NCBI GenBank assembly: GCA_030673085.1
Contig: DAOVFE010000001.1
Coordinates: 1-27,946, forward strand
DNA: 27,946 nucleotides
Direction of reading: 5' to 3'
Source: Anaerolineales bacterium
Lineage (GTDB): Bacteria > Chloroflexota > Anaerolineae > Anaerolineales > E44-bin32
Shown here: piece by piece, positions 1 to 7,456 of the stretch
Position numbering within the stretch: position 1 is the stretch's first letter
Layout of the letters: every line of letters begins with the position of its first letter
The notes under the pieces: generated by a model
Database searches by the model: none
What the model saw: the letters and a program-made list of their open reading frames with translations, nothing else
What the model was told of the DNA's origin: nothing
Made by a program: the position numbers and the translations under genes

Positions 1-525
1 CACGCCCATGAAATCAGCCTCTACTCCGATAGGCATCTGTATTGCAATTGGATTCGCCGCCAAACGATCGCGGATCATTGCTATTGAGTGATTGAAAGAT
101 GCTCCGACTCGATCCATCTTATTAATGAAGCAGATTCGGGGCACATTGTATCGATTCGCTTGACGCCAGACTGTTTCAGACTGTGGTTCAACTCCCTGAA
201 CGGCATCAAATACGACTACACCACCATCCAGAACCCTTAATGAACGCTGAACCTCAGCAGTGAAATCAATGTGACCAGGTGTATCGATGATGTTAATAAC
301 ATGATCGTGCCACATCGCAGTTACTGCGGCTGATACAATCGTGATCCCTCGCTCGCGCTCCTGAGCCATCCAGTCGGTGACAGTAGTTCCATCATCTACC
401 GAGCCAAGGCGATGCGTCCGACCGGTATAGAAGAGTACCCGCTCAGTCGTGGTAGTCTTACCAGCATCAATATGAGCAATAATTCCAATATTGCGATAGC
501 GCTCAAGCGGATATTCACGAGCCAT
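1..525 (-). CDS. fusA: Elongation factor G, N-terminal part (runs off left edge)
   Basis: Translational GTPase that drives ribosomal translocation and, with RRF, ribosome recycling in the cytoplasm. Only the first 175 residues are present; the rest lies beyond base 1. Translating the minus strand from the ATG at 523-525 gives MAREYPLERYRNIGIIAHID, then the G1 loop AHIDAGKTTTTE, the switch-1 region (ERERGITIVSAAVT), the G3 motif DTPGHIDFT and the G4 motif NKMD. Together these define an EF-G type GTPase domain. AAGGA lies a few bases upstream of the ATG. It is the third gene of rpsL-rpsG-fusA, 42 bases after rpsG, the classical str-operon order. Identity is secure; completeness of the gene cannot be judged here. 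Confidence 0.96.
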   Translation of the reverse strand, partial: MAREYPLERYRNIGIIAHIDAGKTTTTERVLFYTGRTHRLGSVDDGTTVTDWMAQERERGITIVSAAVTAMWHDHVINIIDTPGHIDFTAEVQRSLRVLDGGVVVFDAVQGVEPQSETVWRQANRYNVPRICFINKMDRVGASFNHSIAMIRDRLAANPIAIQMPIGVEADFMGV

Positions 526-567
526 TATGATCCTTAACCAACTGAAAATTTCAATCCGTCAATGGAA

Positions 568-1035
568 TTACAATCGATAATTAGCAAATGCACGGTTCGC
601 CTCAGCCATCCGGTGGGTTTCTTCCCGCTTCTTTATCGCTGCACCGGTTTTCTTGGCAGCATCCATAATTTCCATTGCCAGCTTTTCAGACATCGACTTG
701 CCAGGGCGGGAATGCGCCGCCTGTAGAATCCAGCGCATAGCTAGCGTCATCCGTCGATTCGACGTGACCTCAACCGGCACCTGATAGGTTGCGCCGCCAA
801 TTCGCCGGGGCTTAACTTCTAAAGCCGGCCCTACATTCCCAATAGCCTGCTCAAAGGTCTCCAGCGGGTCATGCTTAACCCGCGATTCAACCATATCGAG
901 AGCGGTATAGACAATCCGCGCGGCTGTGCTCTTCTTACCGTTTTTCAATAAACGGTTGATGAAGTGCTGTAATAATACGCTGTTATATTTCACGTCCGGT
1001 GAAACTTTTCGCCTTTCAGGCTTGGTACGTCGCAT
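568..1035 (-). CDS. rpsG: 30S ribosomal protein S7
   Basis: Primary 16S rRNA-binding protein that nucleates assembly of the 30S head and lies near the E site. The 155-residue product is the normal bacterial length. It begins MRRTKPERRKVSPDVKYNS and carries the typical family stretches LLKNGKKSTAARIVYTALD, EVKPRRIGGATYQVPVEV and ALRWI-like ALAMRWILQAA, with the conserved C-terminal helix MAEANRAFANYRL. A GGAG ribosome binding site sits about 8 bases before the ATG. It lies 65 bases after rpsL and 42 bases before fusA, all on the minus strand, so the three are probably one transcript. In E. coli S7 represses this operon by binding the rpsL-rpsG spacer; whether that holds here is not visible. 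Confidence 0.98.
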   Translation of the reverse strand: MRRTKPERRKVSPDVKYNSVLLQHFINRLLKNGKKSTAARIVYTALDMVESRVKHDPLETFEQAIGNVGPALEVKPRRIGGATYQVPVEVTSNRRMTLAMRWILQAAHSRPGKSMSEKLAMEIMDAAKKTGAAIKKREETHRMAEANRAFANYRL

Positions 1036-1100
1036 CTGCCTGCTCCATCACTTCAAATAATATCGGCCGCTATATTTGCTGCAGCCGATTAACTAGCGAT

Positions 1101-1520
1101 CTACTCTTTCGGCCGCTTCCCACCGTACTTCGAGCGGCCTTGCTTGCGTCCCTCGACACCCATAGTATCCAGCGTCCCTCGAATGATATGATAGCGCACG
1201 CCAGGCAAGTCCTTCACACGTCCGCCGCGAATCAATACAACCGAGTGCTCCTGAAGAGTATGCCCTTCGCCTGGAATATAGGCTGTAACCTCGATGCCAT
1301 TCGTCAGTCGAACCCGAGCGACTTTCCGCAGTGCGGAATTCGGCTTCTTAGGAGTCTGTGTGCGAACCTGGGTGCATACGCCCCTTTTTTGCGGCGCACC
1401 CTTAGGTTGCCGAAGCCGCCTTTGCTTCTGTGAATTGAAGATGTACTGCAGCGCCGGCGCTTTGGTTTTCGAGCGTTTGACCTTACGGCCTTTTCTTGCC
1501 AATTGATTAATTGTCGGCAC
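1101..1520 (-). CDS. rpsL: 30S ribosomal protein S12 (GTG start)
   Basis: S12 sits at the decoding centre of the 30S subunit and helps control accuracy. I place the start at the GTG at 1518-1520, giving 139 residues beginning (V/M)PTINQLARKGRKVKRSKTK, which matches family N-termini. A strong GGAGGAG lies at 1525-1531 just upstream. The frame stays open for 32 more codons upstream to an ATG at 1616, but that extension resembles nothing in the family. The loop TPKKPNSALRKVARV, which carries the lysine and proline positions linked to streptomycin resistance, is wild-type in appearance. The segment between PAL and PQKRGVC is about 15 residues longer than in E. coli, as in Bacillus and many Gram-positive S12 proteins. 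It has its own promoter (1680-1708). Confidence 0.97.
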   Translation of the reverse strand: MPTINQLARKGRKVKRSKTKAPALQYIFNSQKQRRLRQPKGAPQKRGVCTQVRTQTPKKPNSALRKVARVRLTNGIEVTAYIPGEGHTLQEHSVVLIRGGRVKDLPGVRYHIIRGTLDTMGVEGRKQGRSKYGGKRPKE

Positions 1521-1539
1521 GCTACTCCTCCACATAAAT

Positions 1540-1557
1540 CTGGGGCCTAGGCCCCAG
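1540..1557. promoter_or_regulatory. 18-bp perfect palindrome beside the rpsL ribosome binding site
   Basis: CTGGGGCCTAGGCCCCAG is a perfect palindrome only 8 bases upstream of the GGAGGAG of rpsL, inside the predicted leader RNA. Further upstream in the same leader are a 7-bp stem GGGCAGG/CCTGCCC (1627-1633 with 1647-1653) and a shorter AGGCCA/TGGCCT pairing. Being next to the ribosome binding site, it could expose or hide it, for instance as a binding site for a ribosomal protein. The regulatory role is inference. Confidence 0.45.
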
Positions 1558-1679
1558 TCTCCACCCCACAAGGAAGGCCACCGATTGTTCACGATGGCCT
1601 CCATGATGGACATCACTATTCAGTTCGGGCAGGCTTATTTTCTACTCCTGCCCATCCTAGATTCGGGCAATGGAACGAA

Positions 1680-1708
1680 ATTTTACCATGCACACTCATG
1701 ACCGTCAA
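1680..1708 (-). promoter_or_regulatory. sigma70-type promoter for rpsL-rpsG-fusA
   Basis: On the minus strand TTGACG (1703-1708) and TAAAAT (1680-1685) are separated by exactly 17 bases. Five of six bases match the consensus in each box. Transcription would start near 1673 and leave a leader of about 150 nt before the GTG of rpsL. The site lies between rpoB and rpsL, so the str genes need not depend on rpoB transcription. Confidence 0.75.
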
Positions 1709-1768
1709 GGAAAGAAGTATTCTTATCTAGATCCTGCTCTCCTTGAGCATTGTGTTATGCCTGCCTTT

Positions 1769-4700
1769 CTAATAATTAGGCAGTTTCATATCGAGCAACC
1801 CTAAACCCAGTCGCGGCTTTTTCATGCGCTCATCTTCTCTGCCAAAGCGGATAATTTCGCCATCCGCATTAACAGCTTCCACATCAAGCCCCAGACTCTG
1901 CAACTCTTTAATTAACACGCGGAATGAAGCCGGAACGCCGGGCTCTTCAATTCGATCGCCCTTAACCACCGCCTCATAAGTCTTGACGCGCCCTTGCACA
2001 TCATCAGATTTGATTGTGAGCATCTCCTGTAAAGTATGAGCCGCACCATACGCTTCAAGTGCCCACACTTCCATTTCGCCAAAGCGCTGCCCGCCAAATT
2101 GTGCCTTGCCGCCTAGCGGCTGTTGAGTAACCAATGAATATGGACCTGTCGAACGGGCATGAACCTTATCCTCAACTAAGTGATGCAGCTTCATCATCTC
2201 AACCATGCCTACCATAACCGGTTGATCATACGGCTTGCCTGTTTTTCCGTCAAATAAGATTTGCTTCCCGACAATCGGCATCGGCCGTCCGGTCTTAGAC
2301 ATGATCTTCATCGCTAACGCCCGCAGTTTATCGGTCTCTATATCGGGATCGAATTTCGAACCCATCTTACTAATCCATATCCGAAGACAGCTATCTATCG
2401 CTGCTTTATCATGCTCCTCTCTCTCAGAGATCGGCATCTTATTATCCGTAAAGATTATAATCTTATCGGGATCGAAGCCTTGCTTAACCAACCATTCACG
2501 AAGCGCTGAACGGCGAGCATATATAGGGTCAGTTTTCAGGCGGTCAAAGTCATACTCGTTTTTATTAAGCCAGTTCTGTAGATAAAGCCGCCGGACTTCA
2601 TCGTCATTTTCAAAACCATCTTCTTCATAATAGCCGGATTCCTTGATCCATGCCCATGCCCATTGGCCGATTTCCTTCCACGCAGTATCAATCATCCAGG
2701 CCCGGGCTAGCTCAGCCTCAATCTCCGGCTCATCTGCGCCGTCAAACACGGGTGTGATGGCTCGGAAACCAAGACGGTCGGCGGCCCATCCAAGGTGGGC
2801 CTCCAGGATTTGTCCGATATTCATACGACCAGGAACACCCAACGGGTTGAGGATCAAATCGATCGGTCTGCCATCTTCAAGGAACGGCATGTCCTCTATA
2901 GGGACGACTTTGGAGATTACACCCTTATTCCCGTGACGTCCAGCCATCTTATCGCCTTCGGTTGCCTTCCTTTTCTGGGCTACCGCAACACGCACCATCT
3001 TGTCCACACCCGCTGGCAGATCACGGTGCTCTTCACGAGTAAAGACCTTCACGTCAACTACTTTCCCCCGTTCACCATGGGGCATCCGCAGCGATGTATC
3101 TTTCACTTCACGCGCTTTTTCACCAAAAATAGCCCGCAAGAGCTTTTCTTCCGGCGTAAGTTCCTTCTCTCCCTTTGGAGTTATCTTTCCAACCAAGATG
3201 TCATTCGGCCCAACTTCCGCCCCAACCCGAATGATTCCATCCTCATTCAAATCACGTAGCGCATCTTCACCAACATTGGGGATGTCGCATGTGATCTCTT
3301 CTGGACCGAGTTTTGTGTCGCGCGCTTCAACCTCATGCTTCTCAATATGTACCGAGGTGAATAGATCTTCCTGTACCAAGCGCTCAGAGATCAGAATGGC
3401 ATCCTCATAATTGCCGCCTTCCCACGAAAGGAAAGCGCAAAGAACATTTTGCCCTAGAGCCAGTTCGCCATTTTCAGTGGATGAGGAGTCGGCAATGACA
3501 TCACCAACCCGAATTCGTTGTCCTTTAAAAACCGCTGGCCGCTGGTCAATGCAAGTGCTCTGATTCGAGCGATTGTACTTTCGCAGCCTATAAACTCGGT
3601 TGCCTTCGCTGGAACACACAACAACTCGTTGACCAGTTACAGATTCCACTTCACCTTCAACATCGGCGATAATAACCTGCCCCGAATCGATTGCGGCCGG
3701 TTTCTCCATTCCAGTAGACACAATCGGCACTTGAGGCCGAATAAGCGGCACTGCCTGGGTTTGCATATTCGAGCCCATCAAGGCGCGGTTAGCATCATTG
3801 TGCTCCAGGAAAGGTATCAAAGATGCGCTCACTCCAACGATCTGCCTTGGGGCTACGTCCATAAATTCAATTTCCCCTGGACGAGCGAATTGAAACTCTC
3901 CTCGATACCTGCATGAGACATTCGGCCGCATATATTCGGAAGACGCGCTTAGCGGCGCATTCGCCTGTGCAACTCGGTGACGATCTTCAATGTCTGCTGT
4001 CAGGTAATTAATTTCATTCGAGACATAGGCGACGACTGGAATTGGTCCATCAAGCTTGGCGAGCTGTTTGGCTAGCTTAGGTGTGATTTCGGCGCCGTCT
4101 TGCGCCAGTGCCTTACTCCCTTTTGGATTCTTAACGTCGCCGCGAAGATGACGTCCAATTAAATTAGGGTCACCGGGCTCCATCTCATGCATCACTACGC
4201 GGTATGGCGTCTCGATAAATCCATAGGGATTTACCCTGGCATAGGATGCCAGACGGCCGATCAAACCGATATTGGGTCCCTCAGGCGTTTCAATTGGACA
4301 GATTCGCCCATAGTGGGAGTGGTGTACATCTCGCACGTCAAAGCCTGCCCGTTCGCGTCGGAGGCCGCCCGGACCGAGCGCAGATAATGTCCTCTTGTGA
4401 CGTAATTCTGCCAACGGATTCGTCTGATCCATGAATTGAGATAGTTGGCTTGAGCCAAAAAATTCACGGATAGATGCTACTACGGGTCTGATATTAATCA
4501 GCGACACAGGAACTAGTTTATCTTGTTCTCCGATTGACATTCGCTCCAGAATTACTCGTTCCATTCGCCGCAAGCCAACCCGCATCTTTGCCTGGATGAG
4601 TTCACCAACCGTCTTCACCCGGCGATTGCCGAGGTGATCAATATCATCAGGCCCTTCTTCCTGATTATTGATTAAAATCAATCGCTCAATAAGACGGATG

Positions 4701-5680
4701 ATATCCCAACTTGTCACCGTCCGGTGATCAAGAGGAACAATATCATTTAAATCCAGCTTCCGGTTGAGCTTATAGCGTCCAACACGCTCAAGGTTATAGC
4801 GTCTCTGATCGAAAAGCTGGTCGAAAACATAACTGCGAGCATTATCAAACGTCGGCGGATCGCCAGGGCGCATACGCCTATAGAACTCAAGCAGCGCTTC
4901 ATCCGCGATCGTATGCCCATCTTTAATTTCCCAGGTTGGCTCCTGTTGGATCGTCGCCTGAATATAGGGATGATCGGGATTATTATCTGCCTCTTTAAAA
5001 AGCTCAAGTAACTCGTCGTCTGTTCCTTCCTTTATCGGCGAGCTGCCGAGGCCATCATCAATAGCTGCCAAAGCGCGCAGCATTATTGTTATTGGCACAG
5101 TCCGTTTGCGATTGAATTTGAGAGTTAAATAATCACTTTTGCGGGTTTCAAACTCCATCCAGGCTCCGCGGTCTGGAATAAGCTTGGCAGATGCTAACTT
5201 GCGGCCCGAGGCTCGGTCTTCACTCGTTTCGAAATAGACTCCCGGGGAACGAATCAGCTGCGATACCACTACCCTCTCAGTACCATTAATGATGAATGTC
5301 CCCTTCTCAGTCATCATGGGGAAATCACCAATAAAGATATCTTGTTTAATCGGTTCGGGAATACCGGCCCCAACAAGCAATACCGACACATTCAAGGGAA
5401 CCGAATACGTCAGATCACGCTCAACGCATTCATCTAGATCATGCTTTGGTTCGCCGAACCAATAACGTAAATCAAACTCATCACTCTCAGGCGTTTTGCT
5501 TGGGAAGAAGAGTTTCATATTATGGCTATAGGATTCGATCGGCGTTATTTCATTGAAAAGCTCCGCTATCCCCTCATTCTTTAGCCAATCAAAGGAAGTC
5601 AATTGAACTTGAATCATCCTTGGAAGAGGAAATAAATCCGGAATCCTAGAATACCATTTCTTATCTACATATGACGCCAT
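1769..5680 (-). CDS. rpoB: DNA-directed RNA polymerase subunit beta
   Basis: Catalytic beta subunit of RNA polymerase. I start at the ATG at 5678-5680, giving 1303 residues (MASYVDKKWYSRIPDLFPLP), because AGGAG lies 7 bases before it. The frame extends upstream to a TTG at 5731, which has no such site. Visible landmarks are the protrusion/lobe region, the rifampicin region FFGSSQLSQFMDQTNPLAEL, the following PIETPEGPNIGLI, the active-site stretch KMAGRHGNKGVISKVVP, and the C-terminal LGGKAQFGGQRFGEMEVWAL and EAYGAAHTLQEML that contact beta-prime. In the rifampicin region the usual HKRR(L/I)SALG reads HKRTLSALG, with an Arg just before the His. rpoC does not follow. The next gene is rpsL after 248 bases with its own promoter. 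A long structured leader precedes rpoB. Confidence 0.98.
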   Translation of the reverse strand: MASYVDKKWYSRIPDLFPLPRMIQVQLTSFDWLKNEGIAELFNEITPIESYSHNMKLFFPSKTPESDEFDLRYWFGEPKHDLDECVERDLTYSVPLNVSVLLVGAGIPEPIKQDIFIGDFPMMTEKGTFIINGTERVVVSQLIRSPGVYFETSEDRASGRKLASAKLIPDRGAWMEFETRKSDYLTLKFNRKRTVPITIMLRALAAIDDGLGSSPIKEGTDDELLELFKEADNNPDHPYIQATIQQEPTWEIKDGHTIADEALLEFYRRMRPGDPPTFDNARSYVFDQLFDQRRYNLERVGRYKLNRKLDLNDIVPLDHRTVTSWDIIRLIERLILINNQEEGPDDIDHLGNRRVKTVGELIQAKMRVGLRRMERVILERMSIGEQDKLVPVSLINIRPVVASIREFFGSSQLSQFMDQTNPLAELRHKRTLSALGPGGLRRERAGFDVRDVHHSHYGRICPIETPEGPNIGLIGRLASYARVNPYGFIETPYRVVMHEMEPGDPNLIGRHLRGDVKNPKGSKALAQDGAEITPKLAKQLAKLDGPIPVVAYVSNEINYLTADIEDRHRVAQANAPLSASSEYMRPNVSCRYRGEFQFARPGEIEFMDVAPRQIVGVSASLIPFLEHNDANRALMGSNMQTQAVPLIRPQVPIVSTGMEKPAAIDSGQVIIADVEGEVESVTGQRVVVCSSEGNRVYRLRKYNRSNQSTCIDQRPAVFKGQRIRVGDVIADSSSTENGELALGQNVLCAFLSWEGGNYEDAILISERLVQEDLFTSVHIEKHEVEARDTKLGPEEITCDIPNVGEDALRDLNEDGIIRVGAEVGPNDILVGKITPKGEKELTPEEKLLRAIFGEKAREVKDTSLRMPHGERGKVVDVKVFTREEHRDLPAGVDKMVRVAVAQKRKATEGDKMAGRHGNKGVISKVVPIEDMPFLEDGRPIDLILNPLGVPGRMNIGQILEAHLGWAADRLGFRAITPVFDGADEPEIEAELARAWMIDTAWKEIGQWAWAWIKESGYYEEDGFENDDEVRRLYLQNWLNKNEYDFDRLKTDPIYARRSALREWLVKQGFDPDKIIIFTDNKMPISEREEHDKAAIDSCLRIWISKMGSKFDPDIETDKLRALAMKIMSKTGRPMPIVGKQILFDGKTGKPYDQPVMVGMVEMMKLHHLVEDKVHARSTGPYSLVTQQPLGGKAQFGGQRFGEMEVWALEAYGAAHTLQEMLTIKSDDVQGRVKTYEAVVKGDRIEEPGVPASFRVLIKELQSLGLDVEAVNADGEIIRFGREDERMKKPRLGLGLLDMKLPNY

Positions 5681-5724
5681 GCGGCCACTCCTATTTGTAG
5701 AATTGCAAATAAGGCGTTCGGCGT

Positions 5725-5757
5725 GCACCAAAATACCGAAAAGCGCCGGCTTTTGGC
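5725..5757. promoter_or_regulatory. Hairpin in the rpoB leader, proximal
   Basis: On the minus strand AAAAGC and GCTTTT flank a CGGC loop, extended by CC/GG across a one-base bulge, about 50-60 bases before the rpoB ATG. A short T-rich stretch follows. It could be a processing site or attenuator, but no long T-tract is seen. Function unknown. Confidence 0.35.
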
Positions 5758-5888
5758 CAGCTATCTGGTAAATTTGACAATTTATTCAGGCCGAAGAGAC
5801 TATTTGAATATTGCGTCAATTTTATTGTATGCCTGTACTATCACTATGCACTTGTAGTCTAATAGATACTCTATGAACGATAATCCTA

Positions 5889-5949
5889 GCCTGCACATGC
5901 AGGCAAACACCAACCTCGCCGAGCTTTCTCTGGCCAAACAAGCTCGGCG
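5889..5949. promoter_or_regulatory. Two strong hairpins in the rpoB leader, distal
   Basis: GCCTGCA/TGCAGGC (5889-5904, two-base loop) is followed by a perfect 10-bp stem, CGCCGAGCTT (5917-5926) with AAGCTCGGCG (5940-5949), around a 13-base loop. Neither is followed by a T-tract on either strand, so they do not look like simple terminators. They lie inside the predicted rpoB leader RNA, where they could serve autoregulation or RNA processing. Structure is seen; the role is inferred. Confidence 0.5.
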
Positions 5950-5998
5950 CGATCGATATGGAGTTCAATCTGTATTTATATATAGATTGCAAATGATT

Positions 5999-6007
5999 AT
6001 TATAACA
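5999..6007 (-). promoter_or_regulatory. Extended -10 promoter, probably for rpoB
   Basis: The minus strand reads TGTTATAAT, a perfect -10 hexamer with the extended TGn motif. The -35 position (CGTAAT) is weak, which is tolerated with an extended -10. Transcription would begin near 5992, leaving a leader of about 310 nt before rpoB. A nearer promoter cannot be excluded; TACAAT occurs close to 5825-5830 without a good -35. Confidence 0.5.
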
Positions 6008-6060
6008 TGGTTTCTACATTAATTACGCAGAATATTGAAAAATATTTGAAAATAAGATGA

Positions 6061-6099
6061 TAGATATAGAGTGGAAGCAGAACTTACACCCCATATCTA
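6061..6099. repeat. Hairpin repeat, AGRGTGGRAGCRGAWCTT core (copy 1)
   Basis: TAGATAT (6061-6067) pairs with ATATCTA (6093-6099) around a 25-base core. That core matches closely the core at 14379-14402 while the outer stem is different but still perfectly paired. A TTGAAAAA motif lies about 25 bases to the left, similar to the TGAAAAA that borders the second copy. Confidence 0.5.
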
Positions 6100-6508
6100 C
6101 CACGCTTTCTTACAGGCAAGTATGTTCTTCAAAACCCTCGGATGAGGTATCCGATGCTGCATAAACATTTGTTTCCGCCATTGGCATATCGAAGCAGACT
6201 CCCGCTGGGGGGCCTAAAACTCCGAAAGATCATCACACGCTCCCTCAAGCCGATAACTTGCACTTTCGTCAATCCATCTTAGCCTAAATGGTCCAACGTT
6301 CGCTGCTTGAGCAACTCCCGGATCAAAGCCCAACCTTCTATCTGCTACTACCCCTCCAAAGGAACAGCCATATCCTCATGCAATATGGAGAATATTCTGG
6401 CATTAATGCTTGGACGTTCAATCGCAGAAATATCACCTTACGGAATAAGCATGCACATATCCGTACCCGGCTTTGATCGGCAAGTTGCAGCCAGCAATTA
6501 GTGAAGAA

Positions 6509-6528
6509 CCCCGCAGCAAGCTGCGGGG
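6509..6528. repeat. GC-rich 20-bp hairpin repeat, copy 1
   Basis: CCCCGCAGCAAGCTGCGGGG, a 9-bp perfect stem with a two-base loop, flanked by GAAGA and TCTTC that extend the pairing. The same 20-mer with single changes recurs at 6591-6610 and 27655-27674. Confidence 0.7.
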
Positions 6529-6538
6529 CATCTTCTAA

Positions 6539-6626
6539 GGAAAAAGCCAATATGGGGGCAGCAGCCCCCAAACCCCCGCTTGCCATTCATCCCCACAGCA
6601 AGCTGCGGGGTATTCTGGCTTTTTCC
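6539..6626. repeat. 88-bp inverted-repeat element with GGAAAAAGCC ends
   Basis: GGAAAAAGCC (6539-6548) and GGCTTTTTCC (6617-6626) are a perfect 10-bp inverted repeat. Inside are a GGGGGC/GCCCCC hairpin and the second copy of the 20-bp GC-rich repeat (6591-6610). A-tract plus GC on one side and GC plus T-tract on the other make it readable as a two-way terminator. It lies 118 bases beyond the end of the THEP1-like gene, and its left end resembles the left end of the element at 14504. Confidence 0.6.
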
Positions 6627-6743
6627 AATAAAGCAAGACAAAATGCTAAAAACACTGAACATTTTAAAAGGATTTATCGAGTCGCATCGTTGCCTCCTAA
6701 ATTTGCTGGGCTGCGTTTTTAGAAAGACTGGGATAGGTTATAT

Positions 6744-7331
6744 TCATTTAACTCTATCTTTATTAGATGCCACTATTTCAGCTATAAAGTCCTCTAATTC
6801 AATCCGGGTTTTAGATAAGTCGATAATTCGATCAATTTTCCAACGATTCCGAGCAAAATGCACCAATCCTGGCCGAATAACCACAATAGCCTGCCGGAAA
6901 CAGTTTTCATCAAGCAATTTAAAACCGGCTATGAATCCTTGGCCCCTTTGGAATTCAAGCAAGCCAAGTTCATCAATAAAGATGAGATCGTATGAACCTG
7001 AAGTGCTCAATACTTCATTGCCCCAGGCAACAACCGCTGGGTCAAATACCCATCGCTGGGTCGCTAATTCTAAAGTGTCTCCATCCAATAAAAGATCCCG
7101 TTCAGTGGCTAGCCGGCGGCGATTACCTTCGTCAAGATTGATTAGGTCAATGCCTATCTTGCGCCCGTCCTTAAAAACCGGCGGCGATAAGATGCCACCG
7201 ACTATAAGACCCTTTTCCCTCGCCAGCTCAGCAAGCTGCATACACCAGGTCGTTTTTCCAATGCCTATTGGGCCGGTAACCACCCAAAAAAGGTGGCGGT
7301 TATCAGTTATCGCTTTTTCATCCTTTTTCAT
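6744..7331 (-). CDS. THEP1-family nucleoside-triphosphatase (NTPase_1)
   Basis: A 195-residue P-loop NTPase. The Walker A motif is GPIGIGKTT near residues 20-28. The family signature GGILSPPVFKDGRKIGIDLI follows, then the Walker B segment YDLIFIDELGLLEFQRGQG near residues 114-130. This order and size match the THEP1/NTPase_1 family, which hydrolyses NTPs in vitro; the cellular substrate is unclear. No strong ribosome binding site precedes the ATG at 7329-7331. A possible promoter on the minus strand (TTGAAA, 17 bases, TATACC) lies about 50-90 bases upstream. It follows the lytic transglycosylase gene on the same strand after 125 bases, without evident functional linkage. Family assignment is firm, biological role open. 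Confidence 0.82.
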   Translation of the reverse strand: MKKDEKAITDNRHLFWVVTGPIGIGKTTWCMQLAELAREKGLIVGGILSPPVFKDGRKIGIDLINLDEGNRRRLATERDLLLDGDTLELATQRWVFDPAVVAWGNEVLSTSGSYDLIFIDELGLLEFQRGQGFIAGFKLLDENCFRQAIVVIRPGLVHFARNRWKIDRIIDLSKTRIELEDFIAEIVASNKDRVK

Positions 7332-7456
7332 GTCAAATTACCCGGTGGAGAGTGTTGAAAAACATATTTGCCCATAAAAGAGTGCGGTATATATAAGCAA
7401 AGTATAATTTTCAATATCCTCCGCGATGATTATTTTTGGTTTAAGTAATGCGGATA

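Larger units (their letters stand above)
5732..6743. other. 1-kb non-coding region with rpoB leader and palindromic repeats
   Basis: No convincing gene on either strand: the open frames here are short, lack ribosome binding sites and overlap inverted repeats. From the rpoB side the stretch holds the rpoB leader hairpins and promoter, a repeat hairpin at 6061-6099, an unstructured part (about 6130-6500), and a compact GC-rich repeat block at 6501-6626 just beyond the end of the THEP1-like gene. No tRNA or other known RNA was recognised. Confidence 0.6.

Noticed and set aside
1521..1616. N-terminal extension of S12 to an ATG at 1616
   Set aside because: The extension has no family similarity, contains the palindrome, and the GTG at 1518-1520 has an excellent GGAGGAG site and begins the family's normal N-terminus.
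2235..3916. Several plus-strand open frames across rpoB
   Set aside because: They are antisense shadows of a fully conserved rpoB, with no ribosome binding sites or recognisable products.
6288..6722. Plus-strand frames in the rpoB–THEP1 spacer
   Set aside because: They run through inverted-repeat elements, and the apparent peptides are translations of the repeats.
7347..7418. A further copy of the inverted-repeat family (GTGTTGAAAAACAT … TTTTCAATATC)
   Set aside because: The matching is limited to a short AT-rich tract and the same bases form a plausible promoter for the THEP1-like gene.
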